Assembly (NCBI GenBank): GCA_000803105.1
Contig: JTDA01000006.1
Span: forward strand, 170,175 to 234,174
Length of the DNA: 64,000 nucleotides
DNA from: Coprobacter secundus
Lineage (GTDB): Bacteria; Bacteroidota; Bacteroidia; Bacteroidales; Coprobacteraceae
Direction of reading: 5' to 3'
In this document: in pieces, positions 54,223-64,000 of the stretch
Position numbering within the stretch: position 1 is the stretch's first letter
Layout of the letters: every line of letters begins with the position of its first letter
The notes under the pieces: generated by a model
Database searches by the model: none
What the model saw: the letters and a program-made list of their open reading frames with translations, nothing else
What the model was told of the DNA's origin: nothing
Made by a program: the position numbers and the translations under genes

Positions 54223-55308
54223 TTACTCAAAATATGGCGCACGCTGCCGAGTAGTACTTGGAACTCCATTAGTAATCGTAGGCCACCCATCTACCCAATG
54301 AATTTCATCCATCATCAGTGGCCTGCGTGTTGCTCCCCCAGGTAACAACGGATTTGCAACATCAACAGCATGGTACAAAAAATAATCATGGCCTTTATCA
54401 TCAGTAATAATTTCTGCATTATGACCTGGACCAACCCATTTTACTCGGCCATCACCCTTAAAGAAAGGTGAGCCTTCCTGTCCATCATTAAGAATCGATT
54501 TACCATCTTTGGTCAAATAAGGGCCTTTTATGTCATCGGCAACTGCAATAGTTACATGATATTGACTATCTGCCCCCTCACAACAAGAACCGCACGAACC
54601 AAAGAAATAAAATTTTCCATCCTTTGGATAAATATAACTAGCCTCAAATGCATTTCCTGCAATCTTAAATTTTTCTCCAGTGGTAGATTTTAAATCCTGT
54701 GTTAATTCGATTCCATATATACCTTGGAAACTTCCCCAAAACAAATATCTCTTTAAATAACGACCTACTTTAAGCTCCAAGAAAAAAGGGTCAATACTAT
54801 TCGCTACTCCTATACTTTGAGAGTCAAACAATTTTCCCTGATCTTGAAATGGACCATAGGGCAAATCTGATACAGCCACCCCTATGCCCGGATTAGAATC
54901 TCCCCAGGTAGAAAAGCTATAAAACATATAATATTTACCATCATAATCATAATGGATAACACAAGGAGCCCATATACCACCATCATTTTTCCATGTCGGC
55001 CTTGTTGTAAATGCATCGGCCGCATATTCCCATTTCACAAGATTTTTAGATCTTAAAATCGGGACGAGCCTATTAATTCCGGTTGACCATTGATTTTCTG
55101 TTCCATACGCATAAAACCAGCCATCTGAACCTCGTACAATTGTAGGGTCTGCCAAATCGGGTTCAAAAAGTGGATTCTGATACAGCGTATCTGCTGACGT
55201 AGGAGGTTCATTCCAAACCAATACCTCTTTATCCTCTTTGCAGGAAATAATAAAAGTAACAAGTAAAATAAGTATTCCTGCAGCCATGCTTAATATTATC
55301 TTTTTCAT
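54223..55308 (-). CDS. GH43-family lipoprotein, arabinanase-like
   Basis: 361 residues; lipobox Cys 23 (IISCKEDKE), followed by an acidic stretch like surface lipoprotein export signals of Bacteroidetes. GH43 residues: base Asp 54 in LADPTIVRG, Asp in ANSIDPFFLE, acid Glu in GNAFEASYIY. The segment GPGHNAEIITDDKGHDYFLY, then HAVD, and LLPGG.TRRPLMMDEIHW are typical of endo-arabinanase-like GH43. Predicted to cut arabinan at the surface before SusCD import. It is 37 bases after susD in the operon. Confidence 0.88.
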   Translation of the reverse strand: MKKIILSMAAGILILLVTFIISCKEDKEVLVWNEPPTSADTLYQNPLFEPDLADPTIVRGSDGWFYAYGTENQWSTGINRLVPILRSKNLVKWEYAADAFTTRPTWKNDGGIWAPCVIHYDYDGKYYMFYSFSTWGDSNPGIGVAVSDLPYGPFQDQGKLFDSQSIGVANSIDPFFLELKVGRYLKRYLFWGSFQGIYGIELTQDLKSTTGEKFKIAGNAFEASYIYPKDGKFYFFGSCGSCCEGADSQYHVTIAVADDIKGPYLTKDGKSILNDGQEGSPFFKGDGRVKWVGPGHNAEIITDDKGHDYFLYHAVDVANPLLPGGATRRPLMMDEIHWVDGWPTITNGVPSTTRQRAPYFE

Positions 55309-55345
55309 ATCCTATATTCTTTTAATCAACATGCCATTACTACTA

Positions 55346-56872
55346 TTAATATCCCGGATTCTGAGTCAAACCTTCTACAAGAGGTATTTCTCGATAAGGA
55401 ATGGGGAATCGATTATGCACCCCTATTTTAAAATTACTGAAATCATCATCGCGGCTTTTTAAGTAAGCTATTTTCTCGGCAGACTCAAAATAACCCCACC
55501 GTTCCAAATCAAGCCATCGCCAAGACTCTCCGCACAATTCCGTCATCCGTTCGTGCATAATCTGTTCACGCATTTTTTCCTTATCATTACCTATATCAGT
55601 AAAGACTTTCGAATTTTCCAAATTACATAGCCCTACACGATTACGAACTTTATTGATATAATCATAAGCCTCAGAAGTACGATTCAACTCATTTAATGCT
55701 TCTGCATACAATAGATAAATATCGGCAAGGCGAACTACCCGAAAATTGATTCCTGAATTATAGTCTTCATAAGTTTGTGTATCCCAATTTGTATATTTTC
55801 GCCAATATATATTATTCTGATCAAGTCCCCATTGAGTCCATGTTTTTCCATAAAACTTTTCATCAGGAGTAGACGCATCATAAAAGGCAAGTGTAGCTTT
55901 CAACCGAGGATCTACTTTCCCATCAGTTGTTTTCTCTTGCTCAAAATCTCCTTTTAATGCGGTCCGAGGTGTAGAATCATCCCAAGAACAACCGTCTACC
56001 GGTAACCCCATAAATTTGGCCCTATTACAGCCAAGTTCATTTCCTGCTTGTATCCCATAAGCATATTGTACTTCAAATAAAGATTCTGAATTATTTTCAT
56101 TTATAGCTGTAAAATTATCCGTATAATTATCGACCAACTTATAAATCTTCAAATTAAATATCTCTCGGCACACAGTTTCTGCTTCTACCCAATTATGCTG
56201 TTGCATCAAGACTTTTACCATCATTCCCAAAGCACTGCCTTTAGTCGCTCTTCCCAAATCCGAAGAATTACTGTATTTCTCTGGCAAACGGTCTCTTGCA
56301 TCCTTAAAATCTTTTAGTGCTTGGTTATACAAATCTTCTTGTTCGCCAATAACAGGGGCATCTTCCCGAGCATAAGAGGTTAAAGTAATCGGTCCCCGTC
56401 CAAAGACTCCAGCCAAATTAAAATACTGCAAGCCTCTCAAAAAATAGGCTTCACCCATAATTCTATCTCTTAATGTTTCATCCATCTGAATATTGGGTGC
56501 ATTATCTAATACTTGGTTGGCCCAAAATATCCCTTTATAATTATCAAGCCATGTATAAAATACAGCTTCGGCCGAATCATCATTATAGCTTCCTATCTTA
56601 AAATTAGAATAAGCTTGAAAATAAGCATTAGGAGAATGACTATAACCTTCATCAGAACGAGCAACATACAGAATATGTAACCAACGTGAATACTCACCAT
56701 TAAATCTCAATGCCCGATAACAGGCATCAATACCCTTTTGAAGTTCTTCCGGTGTTTTCCAATAATCTCCGGTCGTCTGTTCATTAGGATTGCTTAATTC
56801 CAAAAAACTTTCAGAACACGACGGAAATACCCCTAAACACACAAACACTATAAATAATATTTTGTTTTTCAT
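55346..56872 (-). CDS. SusD-like outer-membrane glycan-binding lipoprotein
   Basis: 508 residues, lipobox Cys 19 (FPSCSESFL). Typical of the RagB/SusD family: SNPNEQTTGDYWKTPEELQ, GEAYFLRGLQYFNLAGVFGR and the tetratricopeptide-like helices, then NFRVVRLADIYLLYAEALNE and VRNRVGL. The end FPIPYREIPLVEGLTQNPGY is the classical SusD C-terminus. It caps the SusC channel, which is encoded 31 bases upstream, and binds the oligosaccharide to be imported. Confidence 0.95.
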   Translation of the reverse strand: MKNKILFIVFVCLGVFPSCSESFLELSNPNEQTTGDYWKTPEELQKGIDACYRALRFNGEYSRWLHILYVARSDEGYSHSPNAYFQAYSNFKIGSYNDDSAEAVFYTWLDNYKGIFWANQVLDNAPNIQMDETLRDRIMGEAYFLRGLQYFNLAGVFGRGPITLTSYAREDAPVIGEQEDLYNQALKDFKDARDRLPEKYSNSSDLGRATKGSALGMMVKVLMQQHNWVEAETVCREIFNLKIYKLVDNYTDNFTAINENNSESLFEVQYAYGIQAGNELGCNRAKFMGLPVDGCSWDDSTPRTALKGDFEQEKTTDGKVDPRLKATLAFYDASTPDEKFYGKTWTQWGLDQNNIYWRKYTNWDTQTYEDYNSGINFRVVRLADIYLLYAEALNELNRTSEAYDYINKVRNRVGLCNLENSKVFTDIGNDKEKMREQIMHERMTELCGESWRWLDLERWGYFESAEKIAYLKSRDDDFSNFKIGVHNRFPIPYREIPLVEGLTQNPGY

Positions 56873-56903
56873 AATTAATTCTCAAATGAGTTAGACATAG
56901 ATG

Positions 56904-59900
56904 TTAGAATGAAACTTGTGCTCCGATAGAAAATGTTCTCACTGGTGGGAAATGCCCATTATCATTTCCTTGTCCAAACACATCTCCTCCTGAAATTTCA
57001 GGATCATAACCCGAATAGCCCGTAATTGTCCATAAATTCTGAGCACTTACATATAAACGAGCAGAGCCAATGAATTTAGTCTTTTTTAACCAACTATCCT
57101 TAAATGTATATCCTACTTGCAAATTCTTAATACGGAAATAGTCACCTCGCTCAATCCATCTATCTGTATAAGCTAATGTATTATCTGTCGTACCAATCAC
57201 CGGACGGGGAGTAGTAGTAGAATGATTCTCCTCTGTCCAAGGTTTCAAATCTTTAGGATAATTGCTTGTTTCATCCATCCTCTCTAACCAATACTTACCT
57301 ACATTATATATCTTATTTCCGAACACCCCGGTCATGAACAAAGAAAAGTCAAAATTCTTATACTCAGCTGAAAATGTAATTCCCATTTCAAATTTAGGCA
57401 GAGGACTACCGACATACTGACGGTCATCCTTATCTATTTTTCCATCATTATTTGCATCTATATAACGTATGTCCCCAGGATGAGCATCTGGTTGAATCAG
57501 TTTGGTAATAGTCTGACCGTTTTCCGTAACAGTTGTTGTATGTGCATAGACTTCATCCCAACTCTGAAAAATGCCGTTGGTTTTAATAACGTAAAAATCT
57601 CCAACTGAACGCCCTTTTTCTGAACGATTCACTCCATTCGTTCCACCTTCTCTGAAACTTTCCCCTAACTCCAAAACCTCATTTTTAACATGGGAAAGGT
57701 TCAATCCAATATTATATTTAAATGCTCTCTTTGTTTCACGATATCCTAAATTAATTTCAACACCTGTATTTTTTAATTTTCCATAATTTGACCAAGGTGT
57801 TATGTCTGTCCCTTCTGTCCATGAAATCGGAAGTTTCACCAATAAATCCTTTGATTTTGAATTAAAATATTCTACACTACCATAAAAGTGCTGATCAAAC
57901 ATAGAAAAATCTACCCCAATATTAAACGTGGCTTTCTGTTCCCAACGCAAATTGGGATTGGCACGTCCTTTCTGAATAGCTCCAGGGTAAAAAGTCTGGT
58001 CTGGGCCAAAAATAGCCCCCTCTCCTACTGTTATATATGTGGCATAATCATAGTCTCCAATTGCCTGCTGATCTCCGATAACACCATAACTTGTCCTTAA
58101 TTTAAGATCATCAATTACATTCTTAACAGGAGTAAAGAATCTCTCTTCACTCATCCTCCAGCCTAATGAAAAAGAAGGAAAGGTTCCATAACGATAATTT
58201 TTCCCAAATCTGGAAGAACCATCGCGACGAATATTGAATTGAAATAAATATTTATCGGCATATGCGTAATTTACCCGGCCTAAAATAGATGTCATCGCAT
58301 AATCAGAGTCGGTACCAGTAACTGATGGTTCGGTTTTTCCGGCACTCAACACCCAATACCCTTCCGTCAGGTTTTTCACACTGGCCTCATGTTGTTTCCA
58401 CTGTGTTTTCTCTGCCGTATATCCAAGTAACGCTTCTATACTATGTTTCCCAAATTTTTTATTGAAATTCAAAGTATTCTCTGATATTATCGTAGTAAAA
58501 TCACCTTTACGCTCCAATAACTGATTATCATAATTTGAAACTTCAAGATAACGTATTTGCTTGTATGTTTCCTTTTCACGGTCAAACCAATTATGGTATT
58601 CAACTCCTAAATTCGTTTTAATTTCAAACATTTAAAAAACTCAAGTTCTGCAAACACATTACCGATAATCCGATTTGATGTCTGACGATAATCCCGTGTT
58701 TCCTGTTGCCCAATAGGATTAGTTCCATAAGTCTGATACTGAGTACTGCCAGTACCATATCCTCCTGCCTTCGTATCATCATATACAGGTATTACCGGAG
58801 GCATACGCAATAAATCAATAAAAGAAGTTCCTGTCATTGGACGAGTCTCCGTACGAGAAACTAACATATTTTCTCCAAAAGTAAATATGCCTTTTTTATA
58901 TCCCGTATTCACACGTAAAGAATACCGTTTATGCCAAGGACCTTCAACAACTCCGTCTTGTTTAAAAAAATTCCCACTCACCAAATAATTACCATTCATA
59001 TTACCACCAGAAAGGGTCAAATTATAATCTTGAGTTGTACCCAACTTAAAAAACTCATCCTGCCAATCAGTATTAGTCAATATTTGGCCTTGCTCAGGTT
59101 CTCCCGGCCATTCCATGTCAGCATTCTCATATGCTAAACGATTTATTTTCAAGAATTCAAGACTATTCATCATCTCTATTCTTTTAGCAATCTGTTGTAC
59201 CCCAAAATTGGCTGAGGCTTCAATACGGGTGGGCCCCTCTTTTCCTTTTTTAGTCGTTATTATAATAACCCCATTAGCTCCTCGAGCTCCATACAAAGCT
59301 GTTGCAGACGCATCTTTCAATACCTGCATACTTTCTATATCATTCACATTAAATTCTCGTTGAGACCCATTTATAATCATACCATCTATAACATACAATG
59401 GTCCCACATTAGAAAAACTTCCTATACCACGAATACGTACATCTGCTGATGATCCCGGCTCGCCAGAAGTACTTACCGATACACCAGCAACCTGCCCTTG
59501 TAATGCTTGACCAATATTGGGAGCATTCATCTTTTTCATTTCTTTTACATCAACTACACCAACTGCCCCTGTCAAGTCCTTTTTCCTTTGCGTGCCATAT
59601 CCCACAACTACCACCTCATCAAGAATCTCTACATCTTCTTTTAAAATAAATCGTATAGACTTACCTGCCTTTGCTCTTATTTCAGCTTTTTGATATCCAA
59701 TACTACTTATAACCAAAGTGACGCTCTCATCATCCGGAACAGACAATGTAAACTTACCGTCAATATCAGTCGTAGCACCGACTGTTGATCCTTTTACCAA
59801 AATACTAGCCCCAATTACAGGTTCTCCCTTTTCATCGATAATAGTACCAGATATCACTCCTTTCTGCATAATTTCTGTTTCTACAGCTTTCGCATCAATG

Positions 59901-59983
59901 CCACCCAGCAATAATAGCAAAAGCCATAATACATCTTTGAGGAACAGAGCTCTCAGTCTTGTACCATACATTCTTGCTTTCAT
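56904..59983 (-). pseudogene. SusC/RagA TonB-dependent transporter gene with a frameshift
   Basis: Outer-membrane oligosaccharide importer. The first frame, 59983-58607, gives the signal peptide, a CarboxypepD_reg-like domain (GVISGTIIDEKGEPVIGAS), the TonB-box-like DEVVVVGYGTQRKKDLTGAV and the plug domain (YVIDGMIINGSQ, DASATALYGARGANGVIIIT). It ends after ELEFFKCLKLKRI. The second frame, to 56904, continues with FEIKTNLGVEYHNW and the beta-barrel to the normal terminus ISGGDVFGQG then VRTFSIGAQVSF. Reading aaattaaaa (reverse strand, 58616-58624) as aaatttaaaa would join the two into one protein of about 1025 residues, the normal SusC size. A real mutation, or an assembly error, are both possible. 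Confidence 0.88.
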
Positions 59984-60338
59984 GATGATTCAATTATTAA
60001 TTTAAAGATTTATATACATGTTTCATTATATCCTTTACAAAACCTCCCCTTATCTCCAATATAGAGAGACAAAATTTTCTATATAACTAAAGATGTTCCA
60101 AGGTTGTATTAGTTTTAACCGTAAGTTTTCAGATTCTCATATTATGATTTCCAAACTATACTTTTCCATATGATATTTTTATAAATAAGGATTTAAATGC
60201 AAGCAATATCAATATTATTAATAAAAAAAACGGCTCATCCATAATTTCAGAGATTTAGATTAACTCTCGCAAAACTATGATAAGCATATAAAAAGAAGTA
60301 AAAAAATAATTTCAAATGATGAAACTATCGTCCCATCA
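59984..60338. other. intergenic region upstream of susC
   Basis: 355 bases between the susC start and the end of the regulator gene. It must hold the susC promoter and the binding site of the HTCS regulator. On the reverse strand TAGTTTTG at 60270-60277 fits TAnnTTTG but lacks a -33 partner and would leave a leader of about 280 bases. No repeat pair or gene was recognised. Confidence 0.4.
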
Positions 60339-63300
60339 TTATTGAAATTTCTCCATTAAGTCTTTTGGTAATACACCAAATTGTTTCTGGAAACATTTCG
60401 CAAAATATGAAGGTGAACTAAAACCTACCATATAGCATATTTCATTGATACGATATTTTCCTTCCTGCAATAATTGTGCAGCTTTTTTCAAACGTTCAAG
60501 CCTAAGATAATCATTTGGGGTCATGTCTAAAGCACCTTTTATCTTACGATAAAAACTGGAACGACTCATATTTAATGTCCCGGCAATATCATCCATGCTA
60601 AATTCCGGATCACTTAAATTGGCCTCTATAATTTCTTTTAAATTTCTGACAAATTCTTCATCTGGCTGAGATGTAGCCACTGTGTTTACTGCAATAAAAG
60701 GAGAATTGGCAAAAGCCTCACGCAGCTTTTCCCGATTTTTCAATAATCCTGCAACACACGTAAGTAAATATTCTGTAGAAAACGGTTTCTCGATATAAGT
60801 ATCTGCACCAACTTCTATTCCTGTTATTTTGGATTGCAAATTAGTCTGAGCTGTTAACAATATTACGGGAATATGACTATAATTTATTTTTGATTTCAAA
60901 TGCTTACACAACTCAAATCCATCCATTTTTGGCATTACAATATCACTAATAATCAAGTGGACATAATTATTATCCATTATCTCCAAAGCCTCTATCCCAT
61001 TCGATGCAGCAAGTACTGTATATCTGTCTGATAACTGCCGTACAATGAAATTTTGCATCTCCAGATTATCTTCAACAATCAATATCGTATAATGTCCCGA
61101 AACTTTTTCTGTTCCCCCAAAATTCTCTCGAATCTCTTCCTTATCATTTGTAACAGGTTCTGAAATATTTATAATATTCTTTTGTTCTTTAGGTAACGAA
61201 AGACAAAAACTGTTACATCCCGATTTTGTCTCTAATATTAGGAACCCTGAATGAAGTTCTGCTAAAGAGCGGGCCAAAGGCAATCCGATTCCTGTTCCTG
61301 AAGAAATCTTATCTGTATCATTTTTATTATATTGTACAAAAGGCTTGAAAATATCTTCAGCTTTTTCGGCAGGGATAAGCATCCCATCATTTTGAATACG
61401 TACAGAAAAATACCCAATATTACTTTTACTTTCAAGCAAAAGCCAAACATATATATAAGTATCAGAATACTTCACCGCATTATTAAACAGATTACTGAGA
61501 ATCTTGGTAAATGCCTCTTTATCTACATCTGCAAAAAAGTCTTTTTCGGGCAAAAAAATTGAAAAGTTCAGCTCTTTCTGCCGAACCATAGAAGAAAACC
61601 GGTGATATGTATTACGCAATATCTCCGAAATATTACAACGAGTAAAATTAAGACTAAAGCCCAAAGTTTCTGCTTTACGAAAATCCAACAATTGATTGGT
61701 CAAATCGAGGAGACGGTCAGTGTTCTGACTCATGATATCCATATCCTCCTTCAATGTCGACGTTACTTCGCCTTTACCTAATATATTATCCAATGGACCC
61801 TTTATGAGGGTAAGAGGAGTTCTGATTTCATGAGCAATATTAGTAAAAAAATCTATTTTAGCATTATAAATTTCACGTTCTTTTTGTCTCTCAAAGTCTT
61901 CTATTTGACGAAGTTGTTTGATTTTATTTTGCTTTCTGATAAAATATACTGCCAACAAAACAACAACAATAGTAAAAACAATATAAAATATATAAGCCCA
62001 TGTAGAGAGATAAAACGGTGGCAAAATATGAATATATAACATTGTGTATTCATTATGCCATAAACCATCTGCATCTTCTGATCTTATTTTCAATGTATAA
62101 TTTCCATAAACTAAATTAGAATAAGTAATTATTCCACTTGAAGGGCGAGAATACCATTCCTCATCAAACCCTTCAAGTTTATAACTGATAATGTATCTAT
62201 CAGGTGCTTGATACCCTAAAGCAGCAACTCGTAACGAAAATGAATTCTGGTCCGAAGCCAACTCTATACTATCAGAGAGTATAATACTCTTATTCAAAGG
62301 AGAATTTTTCTCTCCAACAACAGCTCGTTTATTAAATATTGAAAAATCTGTAATAACAATCGGTGGAATATATTTATTTTCACCGAAATCACGAGGATTA
62401 AACGAAATAAAACCTTCTATACTACCTAAATAAATAGTTCCATCTATAGATTTATACCCTGAACGATAGTTAAACTGGTTCACCGGAAGACCATCTGCAA
62501 CTGTATATATTTTCATATCTTCTGTCTCAGGATTAAATCGAACTAATCCTCCATTTGTAGTTACCCAAAACATGCCGTCATTGTCTTCTATTATTTGATA
62601 AACAACATCATTAGGTAAACCTCTATTGCTATTGTATGTAGTAAAAGTATCCGTATTCTGATTATATCTGCAAAAACCTCCCCCCTGAGTAGTGAACCAT
62701 AAGATTGAACGACTGTCCTCGAAGATACTAACAACCTTATTATTAGGAATCTCTCCGGCTTGATTTCCTTCATATGTATAATTTTTCCACCTCTTCTGAG
62801 ATATCTCATATTTATATATTCCATTTGCATAGGTAGCCAGCCATATATTGCCATGAGAATCTTCTTTAATATCATAAATAAACTTTCCCTCTAATTCTGG
62901 AATTCGTGTAAAATCATGAGTCTCTCTATTATAAAAATGTAAACCAAACAATGTTCCTATCCAAATATTACCCGATACTGTTCTACAAATCGCAAAAACA
63001 CTATTCTCATTTAAGGTATTTTCCTTATCACCTTTATAATAAGAACGTACAATTTTATTAGTCCGAGTATCAATTACTTTCAAGCCCTTTGCAAAGGTTC
63101 CAACCCATAACATATCTCCATCCATACACAATGCATGTACATTACGAAAAGACTTACTTGGGTCAAAAAAATGAAATTGACTCGTTTTCGGATCGAATCG
63201 GTTCAAACCGCCATCCTCTGTTCCAATCCATATTATACCTTTATTATCTTTGCAAAATTCCCTTATCCGCATCCCATGAAGGCTATTGGAATCATGACTA

Positions 63301-64000
63301 GGATAATATTTTTTAAAATAACTATATTGTTGAGTCAAATAATTAACTCCCCCAAAATACGTACCAATCCATACTCCTCCTTCTTTGTCTTTGCATAAAC
63401 AATATACCGCATTATCAGAAAGAGAATAACGATCTCCCAATATATTATAATGGTGACTATACTCATGCTGCCTAAGATTATAAATATAAACTCCAGACTC
63501 GGTTCCGATCCATAATTCATTATTAGAAAAAGGCAGTATATCTCTTACAAATAGCTCTTCTCCTTTCTCATCTGTTTGTATAAGACTTTTTAATCGTTCT
63601 GAAGATAGATTTATTTCATATATACCTTTTGCCGTACCTACATATAAACAGTTATAAGCACCTTCAATGATTTTATTCACTATTCCCCCTTCAAAAGGTT
63701 CTTTTCCATTCGTCAAAAATGGACGTAAAGTTTTCAAATCATCTTTAGAATAACTTAAACCATCCTTAAAAAAACCTATCCATATAGTCCCGTTATTATC
63801 AATAAAAAAAGATTGTATGTTTGCTCGCCCACCATTCAATTGAGTTAAAGTATATCTTATCAAACTTTTCTTATTCAAATCAAAATAAAATAAGCCTTGT
63901 TCTTCAACGGCTATCCATATTCCCCCCTTCTGATCACCATAAATGACCGTAATAGACTTATCAATGGTCGTACCGTCTACAGTTCTATACTCAAAGGCTG
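60339..64000 (-). CDS. hybrid two-component system regulator (HTCS), N-terminus cut by window end
   Basis: At least 1220 residues; the frame remains open to the right edge, so the TTG at 63878 is not the start. Order: a periplasmic sensor of two-component propeller repeats (IWIGTESGVYIYN, GVWIGTYFGGVNYL, NIWIGTLFGLHFYN), a Y_Y_Y domain (YIISYKLEGFDEEW), one membrane segment, a histidine kinase (AHEIRTPLTLIKGPL, phosphorylated His near 61830), an ATPase domain (GTGIGLPLA), a receiver domain (IISDIVMPKMDG) and an AraC-type DNA-binding domain (MSRSSFYRKIKG, ICYMVGFSSPSYFAKCF). Such proteins sense a specific oligosaccharide and activate the neighbouring susC operon. Confidence 0.95.
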   Translation of the reverse strand, partial: AFEYRTVDGTTIDKSITVIYGDQKGGIWIAVEEQGLFYFDLNKKSLIRYTLTQLNGGRANIQSFFIDNNGTIWIGFFKDGLSYSKDDLKTLRPFLTNGKEPFEGGIVNKIIEGAYNCLYVGTAKGIYEINLSSERLKSLIQTDEKGEELFVRDILPFSNNELWIGTESGVYIYNLRQHEYSHHYNILGDRYSLSDNAVYCLCKDKEGGVWIGTYFGGVNYLTQQYSYFKKYYPSHDSNSLHGMRIREFCKDNKGIIWIGTEDGGLNRFDPKTSQFHFFDPSKSFRNVHALCMDGDMLWVGTFAKGLKVIDTRTNKIVRSYYKGDKENTLNENSVFAICRTVSGNIWIGTLFGLHFYNRETHDFTRIPELEGKFIYDIKEDSHGNIWLATYANGIYKYEISQKRWKNYTYEGNQAGEIPNNKVVSIFEDSRSILWFTTQGGGFCRYNQNTDTFTTYNSNRGLPNDVVYQIIEDNDGMFWVTTNGGLVRFNPETEDMKIYTVADGLPVNQFNYRSGYKSIDGTIYLGSIEGFISFNPRDFGENKYIPPIVITDFSIFNKRAVVGEKNSPLNKSIILSDSIELASDQNSFSLRVAALGYQAPDRYIISYKLEGFDEEWYSRPSSGIITYSNLVYGNYTLKIRSEDADGLWHNEYTMLYIHILPPFYLSTWAYIFYIVFTIVVVLLAVYFIRKQNKIKQLRQIEDFERQKEREIYNAKIDFFTNIAHEIRTPLTLIKGPLDNILGKGEVTSTLKEDMDIMSQNTDRLLDLTNQLLDFRKAETLGFSLNFTRCNISEILRNTYHRFSSMVRQKELNFSIFLPEKDFFADVDKEAFTKILSNLFNNAVKYSDTYIYVWLLLESKSNIGYFSVRIQNDGMLIPAEKAEDIFKPFVQYNKNDTDKISSGTGIGLPLARSLAELHSGFLILETKSGCNSFCLSLPKEQKNIINISEPVTNDKEEIRENFGGTEKVSGHYTILIVEDNLEMQNFIVRQLSDRYTVLAASNGIEALEIMDNNYVHLIISDIVMPKMDGFELCKHLKSKINYSHIPVILLTAQTNLQSKITGIEVGADTYIEKPFSTEYLLTCVAGLLKNREKLREAFANSPFIAVNTVATSQPDEEFVRNLKEIIEANLSDPEFSMDDIAGTLNMSRSSFYRKIKGALDMTPNDYLRLERLKKAAQLLQEGKYRINEICYMVGFSSPSYFAKCFQKQFGVLPKDLMEKFQ

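Noticed and set aside
1..64000. CRISPR arrays, tRNA or rRNA genes, prophage
   Set aside because: No regularly spaced direct repeats, cloverleaf-like segments, rRNA sequences or phage structural genes were recognised by eye on either strand. A dedicated search could still find a degenerate case.

Overview
The window is about 64 kb of AT-rich DNA from a member of the order Bacteroidales, probably a gut commensal. The evidence is a SusC/SusD polysaccharide utilisation locus driven by a hybrid two-component system, a type III glutamine synthetase, a pyrG-yidC pair, a Wza/Wzc/Wzi exopolysaccharide locus, start codons that mostly lack Shine-Dalgarno sequences, and several promoters of the Bacteroidetes type (TTTG, about 19 bp, TAnnTTTG). 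Two proteins end in tails that resemble type IX secretion sorting domains, which together with the low GC suggests a lineage near Coprobacter or Barnesiella rather than Bacteroides itself. That genus-level guess is inference.

Layout. (1) 1-4426: the 3' part of pyrG, yidC and a thioredoxin-like secreted protein. (2) 4565-12042: a compact forward operon, cysQ, an SLC13-type sulfate permease, cysC, cysD, cysN, a sulfotransferase and a secreted PCMD-like protein. It can import sulfate, activate it to PAPS, transfer it to an acceptor and recycle PAP. No PAPS or sulfite reductase is present, so this looks like a sulfonation module rather than assimilation. A 29-bp perfect hairpin closes it. (3) 12111-31183: mostly housekeeping genes: an ABC-F ATPase with an atypical second domain, a large fibronectin-type secreted protein, prs, an alpha-amylase, a patatin, udk, a MltF-like lytic transglycosylase, an esterase, type III glutamine synthetase, asnA, a NamZ-type muramidase and hsp20.

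(4) 31317-48976: an exopolysaccharide or capsule locus. It starts at a consensus promoter and runs wza, wzc (BY-kinase), wzx, wzy (frameshifted at an A8 run), six glycosyltransferases, a hexapeptide acyltransferase, a radical SAM/SPASM protein preceded by a 37-codon small ORF, a lipocalin-like lipoprotein and wzi. A membrane glycosyltransferase is divergent at its left edge. The DNA here looks even more AT-rich than its surroundings, as in exchangeable capsule loci. No initiating sugar-phosphate transferase is encoded. (5) 49199-64000: a reverse-strand polysaccharide utilisation locus: the HTCS regulator (cut by the window end), susC (frameshifted into two frames), susD, an arabinanase-like GH43, an FG-GAP protein, a second GH43 lipoprotein and an unassigned alpha/alpha-toroid-like protein. 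The two GH43 enzymes suggest arabinan or an arabinose-containing glycan as substrate.

The observations most worth following up are the self-contained sulfonation operon, the wzy frameshift on a correctly phased A_AAA_AAA heptamer, the small ORF coupled to the radical SAM gene, the broken susC, and the unassigned toroid-like protein. No CRISPR array, tRNA, rRNA, prophage or intact transposase was seen.
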